32,647 nucleotides of DNA from Chloroflexota bacterium (lineage in GTDB: Bacteria; Chloroflexota; Dehalococcoidia; Lucifugimonadales; UBA3495). Every line of letters starts with the position of its first letter. The first letter of the stretch is position 1. Shown piece by piece: positions 1 through 8,199 of this stretch. The position numbers and the translations under genes are program-made. The stretch lies in NCBI GenBank assembly GCA_026710825.1, contig JAPOQH010000029.1, forward strand, positions 1 through 32,647, written 5' to 3'. Below the pieces are notes generated by a model. The model saw nothing but the letters and a program-made list of their open reading frames with translations, was not told where the DNA came from and searched no databases.

Positions 1-2
1 AG

Positions 3-90
3 TGGTGGAGGGGGCAGGATTCGAACCTGCGAAGCCCGTCAGGGCGCCAGATTTACAGTCTGGTGGCTTTAACCACTCACCCACCCCTCC
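3..90 (-). tRNA. tRNA-Tyr (anticodon GTA)
   Basis: Read on the minus strand this folds as a class II tRNA. The acceptor stem GGAGGGG pairs with CCCCTCC, the discriminator is A, and CCA is encoded at the 3' end. The anticodon stem CCAGA/TCTGG carries the GTA anticodon, a long GC-rich variable arm follows as expected for bacterial tRNA-Tyr, and the T arm has GGTTCGAATCC. It lies 51 nt downstream of tRNA-Thr on the same strand, so the two are probably co-transcribed. The transcript continues out of the window. Confidence 0.95.
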
Positions 91-141
91 AAGTCGATAC
101 AGTATCTAGTTCTCCAGTGTGTTTCAGAGACCCGTTGAAAG

Positions 142-214
142 AGCCCCAGAGGGGACTCGAACCCCTAACCTGCCGATTACAAATCGGCTGCGCTGCCAAT
201 TGCGCCACCGGGGC
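142..214 (-). tRNA. tRNA-Thr (anticodon TGT)
   Basis: The minus strand gives a 73-nt cloverleaf. The acceptor GCCCCGG pairs with CTGGGGC (one G-T pair) and the discriminator is T. The anticodon stem GCCGA/TCGGC encloses the loop TTTGTAA, so the anticodon is TGT, reading ACA. The T arm is GGGGTTCGAGTCCCC. CCA is not encoded, unlike in the tRNA-Tyr beside it. A Thr-Tyr tRNA pair is a common bacterial arrangement, often followed by an EF-Tu gene, which would lie outside this window. Confidence 0.95.
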
Positions 215-262
215 GCGAATTTCAACGGCGACCATGGTTGGAATCGCTTCCCGCCACAACCT

Positions 263-291
263 AAAAATGGCCCCGACAGGTCCGGGGCCAT
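263..291 (-). terminator. Terminator-like hairpin on the minus strand
   Basis: ATGGCCCC (267-274) pairs with GGGGCCAT (284-291). On the minus strand the stem is followed by a run of five T, the form of a rho-independent terminator. No minus-strand gene is visible upstream of it, so it may insulate the tRNA promoter or end a small non-coding transcript. Confidence 0.4.
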
Positions 292-536
292 CCGGTTTTC
301 GTCAGTCGGTTAAACAGGTTACGGAACGCCTGGAATATTGTCAATAGTTTTCGTTTACGGGGTCGGCGATCATTCGATGGTTGCGGCGACCGGAACGTCG
401 AGAAACCCGGCGGTTCGCTGCGGGGATATTGCTGTCATCACGAAATATTCTGGCTGCGTCGCTCCGGGTGATAAACTGGTGTCAGCACGCTACGATATCG
501 TCCCCCATACATCCCGTCGTATTGCAGAGGTGAGCC
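292..536. other. Non-coding gap before cofE
   Basis: I see no convincing gene or RNA fold here; the open frames present have no recognisable protein character. The stretch must hold the cofE promoter. The sequence TGATAAACT at 469-477 is a possible weak extended -10, but no matching -35 is visible. Confidence 0.4.
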
Positions 537-1295
537 ATGCCGCCCGAAATTCGCGCTGTTGGAATTGAAGGACTACCGGAAGTTCAGGCGGGGGATGATC
601 TGGCCATCCAAATTATAGACGCCGCCGCGGCCCAAGGTACGCCCATTGAGGATGGCGACGTGGTGGTGGTAACGCAGAAAATCGTCTCCAAAGCCGAGGG
701 CAGGGTGATGACCATTGACGAGGTGGAAGCGTCCCCGCTGGCCGTCGCCATCACCGAGGGCCATCGACGTGATCCCCGCCACACGGAGATGATCCTGCGG
801 GAAAGCCGGCGGGTAGTCCGTATGGACCGAGGCGTTATCATCAGCGAAACCTACCACGGCTACATCTGCGCCAACGCCGGGATTGACGCGTCCAACATTC
901 CAGGGAACGATTCCATCTGTCTGCTGCCCGTCGACCCTGACGCATCGGCCCGCCGAATTCGCAGCAGCATCCGAGAACGCCTGGGCGTGGACGCCGCCGT
1001 GCTGGTGTCCGATACCTTCGGGCGTCCGTGGCGAAACGGCGCAATCAACGTGTCCATCGGCGTGGCGGGTTTCAACCCGGTGATCAGCTACGTGGGCGAG
1101 TTTGACCCCCACGGCAACGAGTTGCACACCACGACGATTGCGGTCGCCGACGAACTGGCAGCAACGGCAGAGTTGGTGACCGGCAAGCTGCTGGGAGTGC
1201 CGGTGGCCCTGATCAAGGGTTATCCCTACGAGCGCATGGAGGACGCGGACAGCCGCGCCATCGTCCGCGACCCTGATAAAGACCTATTTCGGTAG
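537..1295 (+). CDS. cofE: Coenzyme F420-0:L-glutamate ligase CofE
   Basis: CofE adds L-glutamate residues through gamma-linkages to F420-0, using GTP, to make the redox cofactor F420. The 252-residue length is normal for the single-domain enzyme; the C-terminal reductase domain of mycobacterial FbiB is absent. Family motifs visible are DGDVVVVTQKIVSKAEG near residue 39, ETYHGYICANAGIDASN near residue 104, LPVDPDASARRIR, and SDTFGRPWRNG with the following IGVAG segment. The ATG at 537 has AGAGGTGA just upstream. The gene converges on dinB with a 20-nt gap. It implies that the organism uses F420, which fits the luciferase-like oxidoreductase gene at 30.2 kb, although that enzyme could equally use FMN. 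Confidence 0.95.
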   Translation: MPPEIRAVGIEGLPEVQAGDDLAIQIIDAAAAQGTPIEDGDVVVVTQKIVSKAEGRVMTIDEVEASPLAVAITEGHRRDPRHTEMILRESRRVVRMDRGVIISETYHGYICANAGIDASNIPGNDSICLLPVDPDASARRIRSSIRERLGVDAAVLVSDTFGRPWRNGAINVSIGVAGFNPVISYVGEFDPHGNELHTTTIAVADELAATAELVTGKLLGVPVALIKGYPYERMEDADSRAIVRDPDKDLFR

Positions 1296-1315
1296 GCTCG
1301 CCGAAAGGGTCAGGC

Positions 1316-2404
1316 TCACAGCCGCAAAGGCTGTTGCAACTCAGGCGACGGTTCCGCATCTGCTTCGGGTTCCGTGTCTTGAGCGAACCCGGAGACGCCG
1401 ACACCCAGCAGCCGAAACGCGCGGCCGGGGGTCATTTCACGCTCCATCAACGTCCACGCGGTGGCAACAATGGTGTCATCGTCGTGGGTTGCATGCGACA
1501 AGGTGGTCTGACGCGTAAAGGTAGTAAAGTCTGACAGGCGCATTTTTACCGTTACGGTCCGACCTGAAATACCTTTACGGCCGAGCGCCGAGGCCACGCT
1601 GCTCGACAATCGCTCCACCACGGGTCTGATTTCCTCGACGGCGCTCAAATCCTGCGGGAACGTGGTTTCGCTGCTGACGGACTTTGCCTCCCGCGAGGTT
1701 TGCACCGGTTCGTCGTCGATTCCCCGGGCACGGTCGCGGATACTCGAGCCGCGCTTCCCGAAACGACGGGCGAACCAGCTATCGGGCATGGCGGCCAAAT
1801 CCCCGATGGTGTGGATGTCTTCGTCGTTCAGACGGGCAGCCGATTTCGGGCCCACTCCCAATAGCGTTCCCACCGGCAGCGGCGCAAGGAACTCCGCTTC
1901 CTGTCCCTGCGGTACCACAACCAGGCCGTCCGGCTTTTGGAAGTCGGATGCGATTTTGGCGACACACTTGCCGGTTCCCAACCCCACGGAAATCGTCAGC
2001 CCGACTTCCTGGCGGACTCGGTTCTTGATGTCAATCGCGATGGCGATGGGAGAGGTTTCCGCAGACGCATCGGTGATGTCCAGGTAGGCTTCGTCCAGGG
2101 ACACGGGCTGGATGATCTCCGTGATGGCGCGAAAGATATCCATTACCTGAGCGGACATTTCGCGGTAGCGGTCGAATCGAGGGCGTACGATGATGCCCTC
2201 GGGACACTGGCGCGCCGCGGTGGCCATGGGCATCGCCGAGTGCACGCCGAACCTGCGAGCTTCGTAGGATGCGGTCGCCACGACCCCGCGACCTTCGGGC
2301 CGGCCACCGACCAACACTGCCTTGCCGCGCAACTCGGGGTTATCAAGTTGCTCCACGGCGGCGTAGAAAGCGTCCAGGTCGGCGTGGATTATGTGGCGGA
2401 CCAT
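1316..2404 (-). CDS. dinB: DNA polymerase IV (Y-family translesion polymerase)
   Basis: A 362-residue Y-family polymerase that copies past damaged bases. The N-terminal HADLDAFYAAVEQ holds the first metal-binding aspartate, and SLDEAYLDIT near residue 105 is the catalytic palm motif. GVGPKSAARLNDEDIHTIGDL is the helix-hairpin-helix of the thumb, and the little-finger domain ends in RLLGVGVSGF. The extreme C-terminus, QQPLRL, may be a weak beta-clamp-binding motif. I chose the ATG at 2404 because homologues begin at MVRHIIHADLDAF; the frame stays open 46 codons further upstream with no family similarity. No strong ribosome site is visible. A TACAAT -10-like element lies on the minus strand at 2449-2454. 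I found no LexA box of the Gram-positive type. Confidence 0.94.
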   Translation of the reverse strand: MVRHIIHADLDAFYAAVEQLDNPELRGKAVLVGGRPEGRGVVATASYEARRFGVHSAMPMATAARQCPEGIIVRPRFDRYREMSAQVMDIFRAITEIIQPVSLDEAYLDITDASAETSPIAIAIDIKNRVRQEVGLTISVGLGTGKCVAKIASDFQKPDGLVVVPQGQEAEFLAPLPVGTLLGVGPKSAARLNDEDIHTIGDLAAMPDSWFARRFGKRGSSIRDRARGIDDEPVQTSREAKSVSSETTFPQDLSAVEEIRPVVERLSSSVASALGRKGISGRTVTVKMRLSDFTTFTRQTTLSHATHDDDTIVATAWTLMEREMTPGRAFRLLGVGVSGFAQDTEPEADAEPSPELQQPLRL

Positions 2405-2523
2405 TTGAGTCACACGGGTGCGCCGTATTGTTCTGTGGTGTGGTCCCGATTGTAAACCCGGATGCGTTGCCAGCGCACCTGTGGAACGCCATCTCCGGTG
2501 GTTCAGCGTGCCCGTGGGCGCGT

Positions 2524-2552
2524 TTGCCCGGAATCGGGCCAACGGTTACACT
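2524..2552 (+). promoter_or_regulatory. Sigma-70-type promoter for the MFS gene
   Basis: TTGCCC (2524-2529), a 17-nt spacer, then TACACT (2547-2552), each matching consensus at four of six positions. The predicted start near 2559 lies about 50 nt before the first usable start codon of the transporter. Confidence 0.4.
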
Positions 2553-2608
2553 GCCAACCGATGTGCGTGGACCCGGCCGGTCTGCCCTTGGCGGATTGAC
2601 TGGCCGGG

Positions 2609-3973
2609 TTGAATTATTGCGCTTTTTCGGAACAGCCAGTGGCAGTATCAGACAGTCCAGTCGCCGGGTCGCGGCAACAGTCGCCCGGCGGGGGGATTTA
2701 CTACGGCTGGTGGATGGTAGCCATCACGTCGGTGATGTCCTTCTTCGCCAGCGGGATTTTCTTTCGAGGGTTCGGCGTCCTGGTCATCCCCATTCGCGAC
2801 CAGTTGGGCATAACCCAGGCGCAGACCAACCTGATCTTCTCCATCGCCCGCGCCGAGGGAGGGCTGGAAGGACCGGCGGCCGGCTGGCTGATTGACAAGT
2901 GGGGCAACCGCGCCGTATTGGTGCCCTCGCTGCTCATCGCCGTGGTTGGGTACGCGATCATGGCGTTCTGGCTGCCGGGCTTCTGGGGCTTCGCCCTCAT
3001 CTACCTGGGCCTGGTGTCGCTGGGCAACAGCATGGCGTTCCAGCACGCCTGCTTCGCCGGACTCAACCAGTGGTTCCAGCGACGACGTTCCCTGGCGATC
3101 TCGATCCTGGCGGCGGTTTCGTCCCTGGGTGGGTTGGCCTTGATTCCCACCATGAACCTGCTGATCGATAAGTCGAGCTTGCGGTGGGGCCTCATCGCGT
3201 CGGGAGGGTTCTACGCGATTATCCTGCTGCCCCTGTGCATTTGGTTCCGGAACAAGCCTGAGGACATGGGCCTACTGCCCGACGGCGCCACCCGACCGCC
3301 GACGACACGGGTCGGACGGGGCGCTGCCGCCGCCCGCCGCGAGACCCGCGACTACACCGTCCGCGAGGCATTACGGACACAAGCCTACTGGATGCTGCTG
3401 GTGGGTGCCGGCCTGCGCCAGACGGCCACGCTGGGCATCCTGGTCAGCCTGTTCCCCATCCTGGTCGAGGACAAGAGCATGAGCACTCAGATGGCGGCGA
3501 ACCTGATCGGCGTGATGTCCTTCATCAACTTCGTATCCCGCCTGGCCCTGGGTTACCTGGGCGATCGCATTTCCAAGAAAGCTATCATGTTCTTCAGCCT
3601 CATCGTGGAGGGAATCGGGTACCTCTTCCTGTGGCAGGGAGACTGGCAGACGGCGGGGGGCATCACCCTGGTTCTGGCGTTCGTCGTGTGCGAGGGCATG
3701 ATGGACGGGGCCGGAGTGATCGTGTGGGCGGCGCTGGGCGAGTACTTCGGACGGGACCGGTTCGCCACGCTGCGGGGGTATATCACCTTTGCCTACGCGT
3801 GGGCGCTGGTGGCGTCGCCGGTGTATGCCGGGTGGGTCGCCGACAAGTTTGGGGATTATGACTACGCCATCATCCCCGGCGCTCTGTGCTGCTTCGCAGC
3901 GGGAGCGTGCTTCCTCTTCATCAAAACCCCGCCGGAGTTGCTGGCCGAGACGCCTGTTCCCGAGGGCGATTAG
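2609..3973 (+). CDS. MFS transporter, oxalate/formate-antiporter-like
   Basis: An integral membrane transporter of the major facilitator superfamily with about twelve hydrophobic helices split by a charged central loop (around residues 217-250). GWLIDKWGNR after helix 2 is the cytoplasmic motif A of MFS proteins, and GYLGDRISKK repeats it after helix 8. The opening GIYYGWWMVAITSVMSFF resembles the oxalate/formate antiporter and monocarboxylate porter group, so the substrate is probably a small organic anion; this is inference. The start is uncertain: TTG at 2609 gives 454 residues and GTG at 2639 gives 444, and neither has a clear ribosome site. It is transcribed divergently from dinB and followed by a HemL-like gene. 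Confidence 0.88.
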   Translation: MNYCAFSEQPVAVSDSPVAGSRQQSPGGGIYYGWWMVAITSVMSFFASGIFFRGFGVLVIPIRDQLGITQAQTNLIFSIARAEGGLEGPAAGWLIDKWGNRAVLVPSLLIAVVGYAIMAFWLPGFWGFALIYLGLVSLGNSMAFQHACFAGLNQWFQRRRSLAISILAAVSSLGGLALIPTMNLLIDKSSLRWGLIASGGFYAIILLPLCIWFRNKPEDMGLLPDGATRPPTTRVGRGAAAARRETRDYTVREALRTQAYWMLLVGAGLRQTATLGILVSLFPILVEDKSMSTQMAANLIGVMSFINFVSRLALGYLGDRISKKAIMFFSLIVEGIGYLFLWQGDWQTAGGITLVLAFVVCEGMMDGAGVIVWAALGEYFGRDRFATLRGYITFAYAWALVASPVYAGWVADKFGDYDYAIIPGALCCFAAGACFLFIKTPPELLAETPVPEGD

Positions 3974-3992
3974 AGTGCGCCGAAAGGGTGCG

Positions 3993-4001
3993 TGCTACAA
4001 T
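3993..4001 (+). promoter_or_regulatory. Extended -10 promoter for the HemL-like gene
   Basis: TGC directly precedes TACAAT (3996-4001), an extended -10 element without a recognisable -35. It would give a leader of about 145 nt holding a TGGGCC/GGCCCA hairpin. The same TGnTACAAT form occurs before aprB at 24566. Confidence 0.4.
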
Positions 4002-4152
4002 TGGGCCAACCGTCGGCCCACAAAAATTCCCTTGTAGCGGCGGGATCCGGCAGCGACAATTTCCGGCCGAACCAGCGCCAAATCAGCCGATGCTTCCGGC
4101 ATCGCGTTATCCAGCACACGCCGTATATCAAAGCTTTCAGGAGAGTCTAAAC

Positions 4153-5487
4153 ATGTCCACCATCCTCGAACAGTACATCGCCAGCCACCCCGGGTCTGCC
4201 GAACGCTACCGGGAAGCCGTGGGCATCTTTCCCGGCGGCGTGACTCACGACAACCGCTACGCAGAGCCGTTCCCGTTGTACATCACGCACGGCCAGGGTC
4301 CCCGCAAGTGGGACGTGGACGGCCACGAGTACATCGACTACGTCTCGGGACACGGCGCGCTGATCCTGGGGCACTCGCATCCCGCCATTGCCGATGCCGT
4401 GGCCGAGCAGATTCGGCGCGGCACCCACCTGGGGGCGTGCACGGATGAGGAAGTGCGCTGGGCTCGGGCCATCATGAACCTGATGCCCGCCGTCGAGCGC
4501 GTCCGCTTCCACAGCAGCGGCACCGAGGCCACCCTGATGGCGATGCGCCTGGCCCGCGCCTACACCGGGCGGAACAAGGTAATCAAGCTACAAGACCACT
4601 TCCACGGCTGGCACGACTACGCCATGGCCGGTTCGGACCGCCCCGCCCCCGGCATCCCGCCGGAATCGTGGGGCAGCATGGTCATCGTGCCCGCCGGCGA
4701 CCTGAACGCGGTGGAGCAGGCGATGGAGCGCGATTCCGACATCGCCGCCATCATCCTGGAGCCGACCGGCGCGCACTACGGCCAGCTTCCCTTCGACGTG
4801 CCGACTTACCTGGCCGGTCTGAGGGCGTTGTGCGACCAGCATGGCGTGGTGCTGATCTTCGACGAAGTGGTGACCGGATTCCGCGCCTCGTCCGGAGGCG
4901 CGCAGGTGCGCTACGGCATCACGCCCGACCTGACCACCATGGCCAAGATCGTGGCCGGCGCGTTGCCCGGCGGAGCGGTGGGCGGCAAGGCCGACATCGT
5001 GGACATGATCGCGCAGCGGGGCGACCCCGAGTGGGACAACACCGAACGCGTCTACCACCCCGGCACCTTCAACGGCAACCCGCTGTCCGCAGTTGCAGGA
5101 GCGACCTGCCTGGAGATGATCGCCGCCGAACCCATCAACCAGCAGGCCGACGCCATGGCCGCCCGGCTCAAGGCCGGCCTGAACGAGGCGTTCACCCGCA
5201 TGGAGGTCAACGGCCACGCTTACGGGGTCGCGTCCATGATCCACTTCACGCTGGCCGACGGCGACTTTGACAACGAATTCGGACCCGACGTGAACCGCCG
5301 CATCAAGGCAGCGGCCGGTTCCGCCGCTGTAACCGGCATCAAGCGCGCCCTGCAGAACCACGGCATCGACATCATGGGTCGCGACGCCTTCCTGGTATCG
5401 GCGACGCACAACGAGACCGACATTGACGCCACGCTGGCCGCCTTCGAGACAACGCTGGCGGAGGTGCGAGCGGAGGGACTGGTGTAG
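4153..5487 (+). CDS. Class III PLP aminotransferase, HemL-like
   Basis: A 444-residue enzyme of the glutamate-1-semialdehyde 2,1-aminomutase branch of class III aminotransferases. SSGTEA (121-126) binds the PLP phosphate, FDEVVTGFR supplies the cofactor-binding Asp237, and the Schiff-base lysine is probably Lys265 in TTMAKIVAGALPGGAVGG. The length matches HemL. I do not call it hemL, because environmental Chloroflexota often carry several HemL paralogues acting on other amino-keto substrates and no haem genes are nearby. The ATG at 4153 has AGGAGAG ten bases upstream; the frame extends further 5' with no similarity. Two small membrane-protein genes follow closely on the same strand. Confidence 0.88.
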   Translation: MSTILEQYIASHPGSAERYREAVGIFPGGVTHDNRYAEPFPLYITHGQGPRKWDVDGHEYIDYVSGHGALILGHSHPAIADAVAEQIRRGTHLGACTDEEVRWARAIMNLMPAVERVRFHSSGTEATLMAMRLARAYTGRNKVIKLQDHFHGWHDYAMAGSDRPAPGIPPESWGSMVIVPAGDLNAVEQAMERDSDIAAIILEPTGAHYGQLPFDVPTYLAGLRALCDQHGVVLIFDEVVTGFRASSGGAQVRYGITPDLTTMAKIVAGALPGGAVGGKADIVDMIAQRGDPEWDNTERVYHPGTFNGNPLSAVAGATCLEMIAAEPINQQADAMAARLKAGLNEAFTRMEVNGHAYGVASMIHFTLADGDFDNEFGPDVNRRIKAAAGSAAVTGIKRALQNHGIDIMGRDAFLVSATHNETDIDATLAAFETTLAEVRAEGLV

Positions 5488-5524
5488 CGCGAAAATCGTC
5501 CGCAACCCAAACGGGAGGCCAGTC

Positions 5525-5695
5525 ATGAAACCCTTGACATTGATAGCCGCCATCTTCGTGGCGCTCGCCGTTTTTGGGGCGACTTTCGGCGCAGTCTGGG
5601 AAGACGGGGTAGACCGAGCTCTGTTGGTGTCGAGCTTTGGCGCTGTGCTCGGATTCGGCACCACATTTTGGCTGTTGCGGATATTTGCGGATTGA
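5525..5695 (+). CDS. Small two-helix membrane protein, unknown
   Basis: A 56-residue protein that is almost wholly hydrophobic, with helices at about residues 3-23 and 33-53 joined by a short acidic loop (WEDGVDR). The ATG at 5525 follows GGGAGGCCAGTC, a good ribosome site. Its stop lies 4 nt before the next small membrane gene, so the two are probably translated together. I do not recognise a family. The size and pairing suggest small subunits or membrane anchors, but nothing indicates a function. Confidence 0.6.
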   Translation: MKPLTLIAAIFVALAVFGATFGAVWEDGVDRALLVSSFGAVLGFGTTFWLLRIFAD

Positions 5696-5699
5696 AGGA

Positions 5700-5960
5700 A
5701 TGAAGAATCTTCTGATCGCCTGGCTGTTTCTCCTGTTCGGCGGGCTATGGCTAATATTCGTTGACATGGTCTACCAAACCTTGCTGGAAATAAACGGAGT
5801 TCCCGTATTCTCGACAATCGGAGCAGCGCTGTTTCTGCTCGCCTTAACGTCGATGTTGAGCTGGGTGTTCAAAGAGGCATGGGAAGAGCGCACTGAAAGC
5901 AAAGCTGCTTTTTTAAACAGTGGAGAAGGCCCGGCAAAGTCAAACCCGTCGGACAACTGA
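5700..5960 (+). CDS. Small membrane protein, unknown
   Basis: An 86-residue protein with two predicted membrane helices (about residues 3-25 and 38-58) and a charged C-terminal tail rich in Glu, Lys and Ser. The start ATG at 5700 overlaps a GAAGGA ribosome site and sits 4 nt after the preceding stop. The first dienelactone hydrolase starts 10 nt after its own stop. Base composition is less GC-rich than in neighbouring enzymes. No family recognised. Confidence 0.6.
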   Translation: MKNLLIAWLFLLFGGLWLIFVDMVYQTLLEINGVPVFSTIGAALFLLALTSMLSWVFKEAWEERTESKAAFLNSGEGPAKSNPSDN

Positions 5961-5970
5961 GAGGTAAATC

Positions 5971-6711
5971 ATGGCTAGTTTTTGGGAAAAGATTACCGTT
6001 GACGGCGTAGAGATGGATATGTACGCCAGCGTGCCTTCGAGCAGCGCCGGCTTCTCCGCGCCCTATCCGGCCGTTGTGGTGGCGCAGCATGCCACCGGAG
6101 TTGACGAATTCATCCAGGAAATCTGCGACCGTCTCGCGGCTGAGGGTTACGCCGCCGTCGCACCCAACCTGTACCACCGCCACAGCGAGGAGGCAATCGC
6201 CGCCTCGGCCAACGGCGGGCCGCGTCCGGCCCCGGGCGCGTTGCTCAGCGACCCCGACATCGTCGCCGACATGAACGCGGCAATGGACTGGCTCCGCAAC
6301 CATGATGCTGTTCAGAGCGACCGGATCGGCGTCACCGGCTTCTGCATGGGCGGGCGCGTGGCCTGGCTGGCCGCCGCGACCAATTCCAATTTCAAGGCTG
6401 TGGCGCCCTACTATGGCGGCAACCTGATGACGACCTGGGGCGCCGGTCAGACCCCACCGTTTGACATCGCCGACAAAATCAACTGTCCCATGCTCTTTCA
6501 CTTCGGCGAAATCGACGCGAATCCTTCGCAGGAAGACCTGAAAAAGCTGGATGCGGAGTTGACCCGGTTGGGTAAGGCGCACACGTTTTACACATACCCG
6601 GGGGCGGATCACGCCTTCATGAATCCCGCCGGGGGACGCTACAACGAAGACGCTGCCGTGACCTCGTGGCCGCGCACGCTAGAGTTCTTCGCGCAACACC
6701 TGAAAGCATAG
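5971..6711 (+). CDS. Dienelactone hydrolase family protein (copy 1)
   Basis: A 246-residue alpha/beta hydrolase of the dienelactone hydrolase family. The catalytic triad is visible: Cys125 in GFCMGG, Asp182 in FGEIDANPS and His214 in GADHAFMN. A cysteine nucleophile is the hallmark of this family, which opens cyclic enol-lactones in aromatic degradation and related ester bonds. AGAGGTAAATC precedes the ATG. It is closely similar to the gene 83 nt downstream, with identical stretches such as DMYASVPSSSAGF and PNLYHR, showing a tandem duplication. Copy 1 has a slightly longer lid loop around residues 70-90, which may change the substrate. It is predicted cytoplasmic, with no signal peptide. Confidence 0.92.
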   Translation: MASFWEKITVDGVEMDMYASVPSSSAGFSAPYPAVVVAQHATGVDEFIQEICDRLAAEGYAAVAPNLYHRHSEEAIAASANGGPRPAPGALLSDPDIVADMNAAMDWLRNHDAVQSDRIGVTGFCMGGRVAWLAAATNSNFKAVAPYYGGNLMTTWGAGQTPPFDIADKINCPMLFHFGEIDANPSQEDLKKLDAELTRLGKAHTFYTYPGADHAFMNPAGGRYNEDAAVTSWPRTLEFFAQHLKA

Positions 6712-6727
6712 TGGCATTGGTGGTATT

Positions 6728-6756
6728 GTAGGGGCGGGCTTCAAATCCGCCCCTAC
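6728..6756. repeat. Intergenic palindrome, GGGC-type core
   Basis: A 29-nt near-perfect palindrome with outer arms GTAGGGGC and GCCCCTAC around a core GGGCTTCAAATCC. It sits 16 nt after the first dienelactone hydrolase stop. It belongs to the same family as the elements at 7531, 13017, 15305, 19113, 22646 and 29977. Confidence 0.85.
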
Positions 6757-6793
6757 GTCTGTATCGTCTGCACCGAACACAGGAGGTATCGTC

Positions 6794-7519
6794 ATGGCCA
6801 GTTTCTGGGAAAAGCTCACCGTTGACGGCAGCGAAATGGATATGTACGCCAGCGTGCCCAGCAGCAGCGCCGGCTTCACTGCGCCCTATCCGGCCGTAAT
6901 CGTTTCCCAACACGGCGGCGGCGTGGATGAGTTCATCCAAACCATCTGCGACCGGCTGGCCGCTGAGGGCTACGCCGCCGTCGCGCCCAACCTGTATCAC
7001 CGCAACTCCGACGAGGTAATGAACGCCGACCCTCGCCCGAGGCCGTGGGATGTGCTCAGCGACCCCGACATCGTCGCCGACATCGGCGCCACGGTGGAGT
7101 GGCTGCGCAACCACGACGCCGTTGCCGATCGCATCGGCATCACCGGGTTCTGCATGGGCGGTCGGGTGGCCTGGCTGGGCGCGGCATCCAACCCTCACAT
7201 CAACGCCGTCGCCCCCTACTACGGCGGCAACCTGCTGGTGACCTGGGGAGCAGGCGAAACGCCGCCTTTCGAGTTGGCCTCCAACATCAACTGCCCCATG
7301 CTGTTCCACTTCGGCGAGGTTGACGAGAACCCTTCGCAGGACGACATGCGCAGATTCGACGAGGAACTGAACCGGCTGGGCAAGCAGCACCAGTTCTACG
7401 TGTACCGCGACGCCGACCACGCCTTTATGGACTTCACCGGCCCACGTTACCAGAAGGAGGCGGCCGACCGGTCGTGGCCGCGCACGCTGGAATTCTTTGC
7501 CGAGCATTTGAAGGCGTAA
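6794..7519 (+). CDS. Dienelactone hydrolase family protein (copy 2)
   Basis: A 241-residue paralogue of the preceding hydrolase, with triad residues Cys120 (GFCMGG), Asp177 (FGEVDENPS) and His209 (DADHAFMD). Most of the differences from copy 1 lie in the 70-85 loop, which is five residues shorter, and near the C-terminus. ACAGGAGGTATCGTC supplies a strong ribosome site before the ATG. The two copies are separated only by a palindromic element. Together they suggest duplication with substrate divergence, for example different lactones or esters. No aromatic ring-cleavage genes accompany them here, so the pathway cannot be named. Confidence 0.92.
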   Translation: MASFWEKLTVDGSEMDMYASVPSSSAGFTAPYPAVIVSQHGGGVDEFIQTICDRLAAEGYAAVAPNLYHRNSDEVMNADPRPRPWDVLSDPDIVADIGATVEWLRNHDAVADRIGITGFCMGGRVAWLGAASNPHINAVAPYYGGNLLVTWGAGETPPFELASNINCPMLFHFGEVDENPSQDDMRRFDEELNRLGKQHQFYVYRDADHAFMDFTGPRYQKEAADRSWPRTLEFFAEHLKA

Positions 7520-7530
7520 CCGTTCGCAAA

Positions 7531-7558
7531 GTAAGGGCGAATCATGATTCGTCCCTAC
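7531..7558. repeat. Intergenic palindrome, GAATC-type core
   Basis: A 28-nt palindrome beginning GTAAGGGC, with core GAATCATGATTC and ending GTCCCTAC. It lies 11 nt after the second dienelactone hydrolase stop. Single mismatches in the shell suggest an older copy. Confidence 0.8.
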
Positions 7559-7595
7559 GCGACCCCCCATCATCGTTGACAAAAGGAGTATCCCC

Positions 7596-8120
7596 ATGCC
7601 CCGAGTAGCACTCGATCTTGAACAGAAAGCAGACCTGGCCGTCATCAAGTCAGACGGCTGGCGCGTGGCGCAGGGCCTGGAACCGGGCGAGCCCAACCAG
7701 GGTCTGGTCGCCGAAAAGCTGGGCAGCAATGCCCGCCTGCCCGATTACGACGATTCCGGCTGGGAGAGCGGCTCAGACTTCCAGAAGCGTTATTCCGTTG
7801 GATTCACATTCGCCTGGTACCGCCTGCGGTTCACCATGCCTGAGACCGTGAAGGGCCAGGACGTCAACACCTGCCGCGTGTGGTTCGAGACCAACGTGGA
7901 CAACTACGGCGAGGTCTTCGTCGACGGCAAGATAGATCGCAACATCGGCGTGGTTACCGGAAACAACACCCCCAAGCGCGTGCTGGTGGAGGAACCGGGC
8001 CAGCCGGGGCAGGAGCACGTGATTGCCGTTCTGGTCGCCAACGCTCCGCTGGGTGAACCCGTCGGCGCGATCTTCATGCGCCACGCCACCCTGGCTTTCG
8101 AGACTGCGCCGCCGGCCTGA
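7596..8120 (+). CDS. Jelly-roll (galactose-binding-like) protein, unknown role
   Basis: A 174-residue protein with no signal peptide and no membrane segment. The central part, [17 protein letters not shown] followed by [18 protein letters not shown], resembles the sugar-binding jelly-roll domain found beside glycoside hydrolase family 2 and beta-galactosidase catalytic domains: a strand pair, then a VDNYxEVFVDG turn. No catalytic domain is attached, so it may be a free binding module. AAAAGGAGTATCCCC gives a strong ribosome site for the ATG at 7596. It ends 79 nt before the thioredoxin/NHL gene, whose ligand- or redox-linked function it may share. The fold assignment is by eye and moderate in confidence. 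Confidence 0.7.
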   Translation: MPRVALDLEQKADLAVIKSDGWRVAQGLEPGEPNQGLVAEKLGSNARLPDYDDSGWESGSDFQKRYSVGFTFAWYRLRFTMPETVKGQDVNTCRVWFETNVDNYGEVFVDGKIDRNIGVVTGNNTPKRVLVEEPGQPGQEHVIAVLVANAPLGEPVGAIFMRHATLAFETAPPA

Positions 8121-8199
8121 CGCATCCGCACAATTGCCGTTCAACCGTCGTTCCGGCAGGGGTCGGGGTGACCGAACCAATCCTAATGGAGGCATAACC

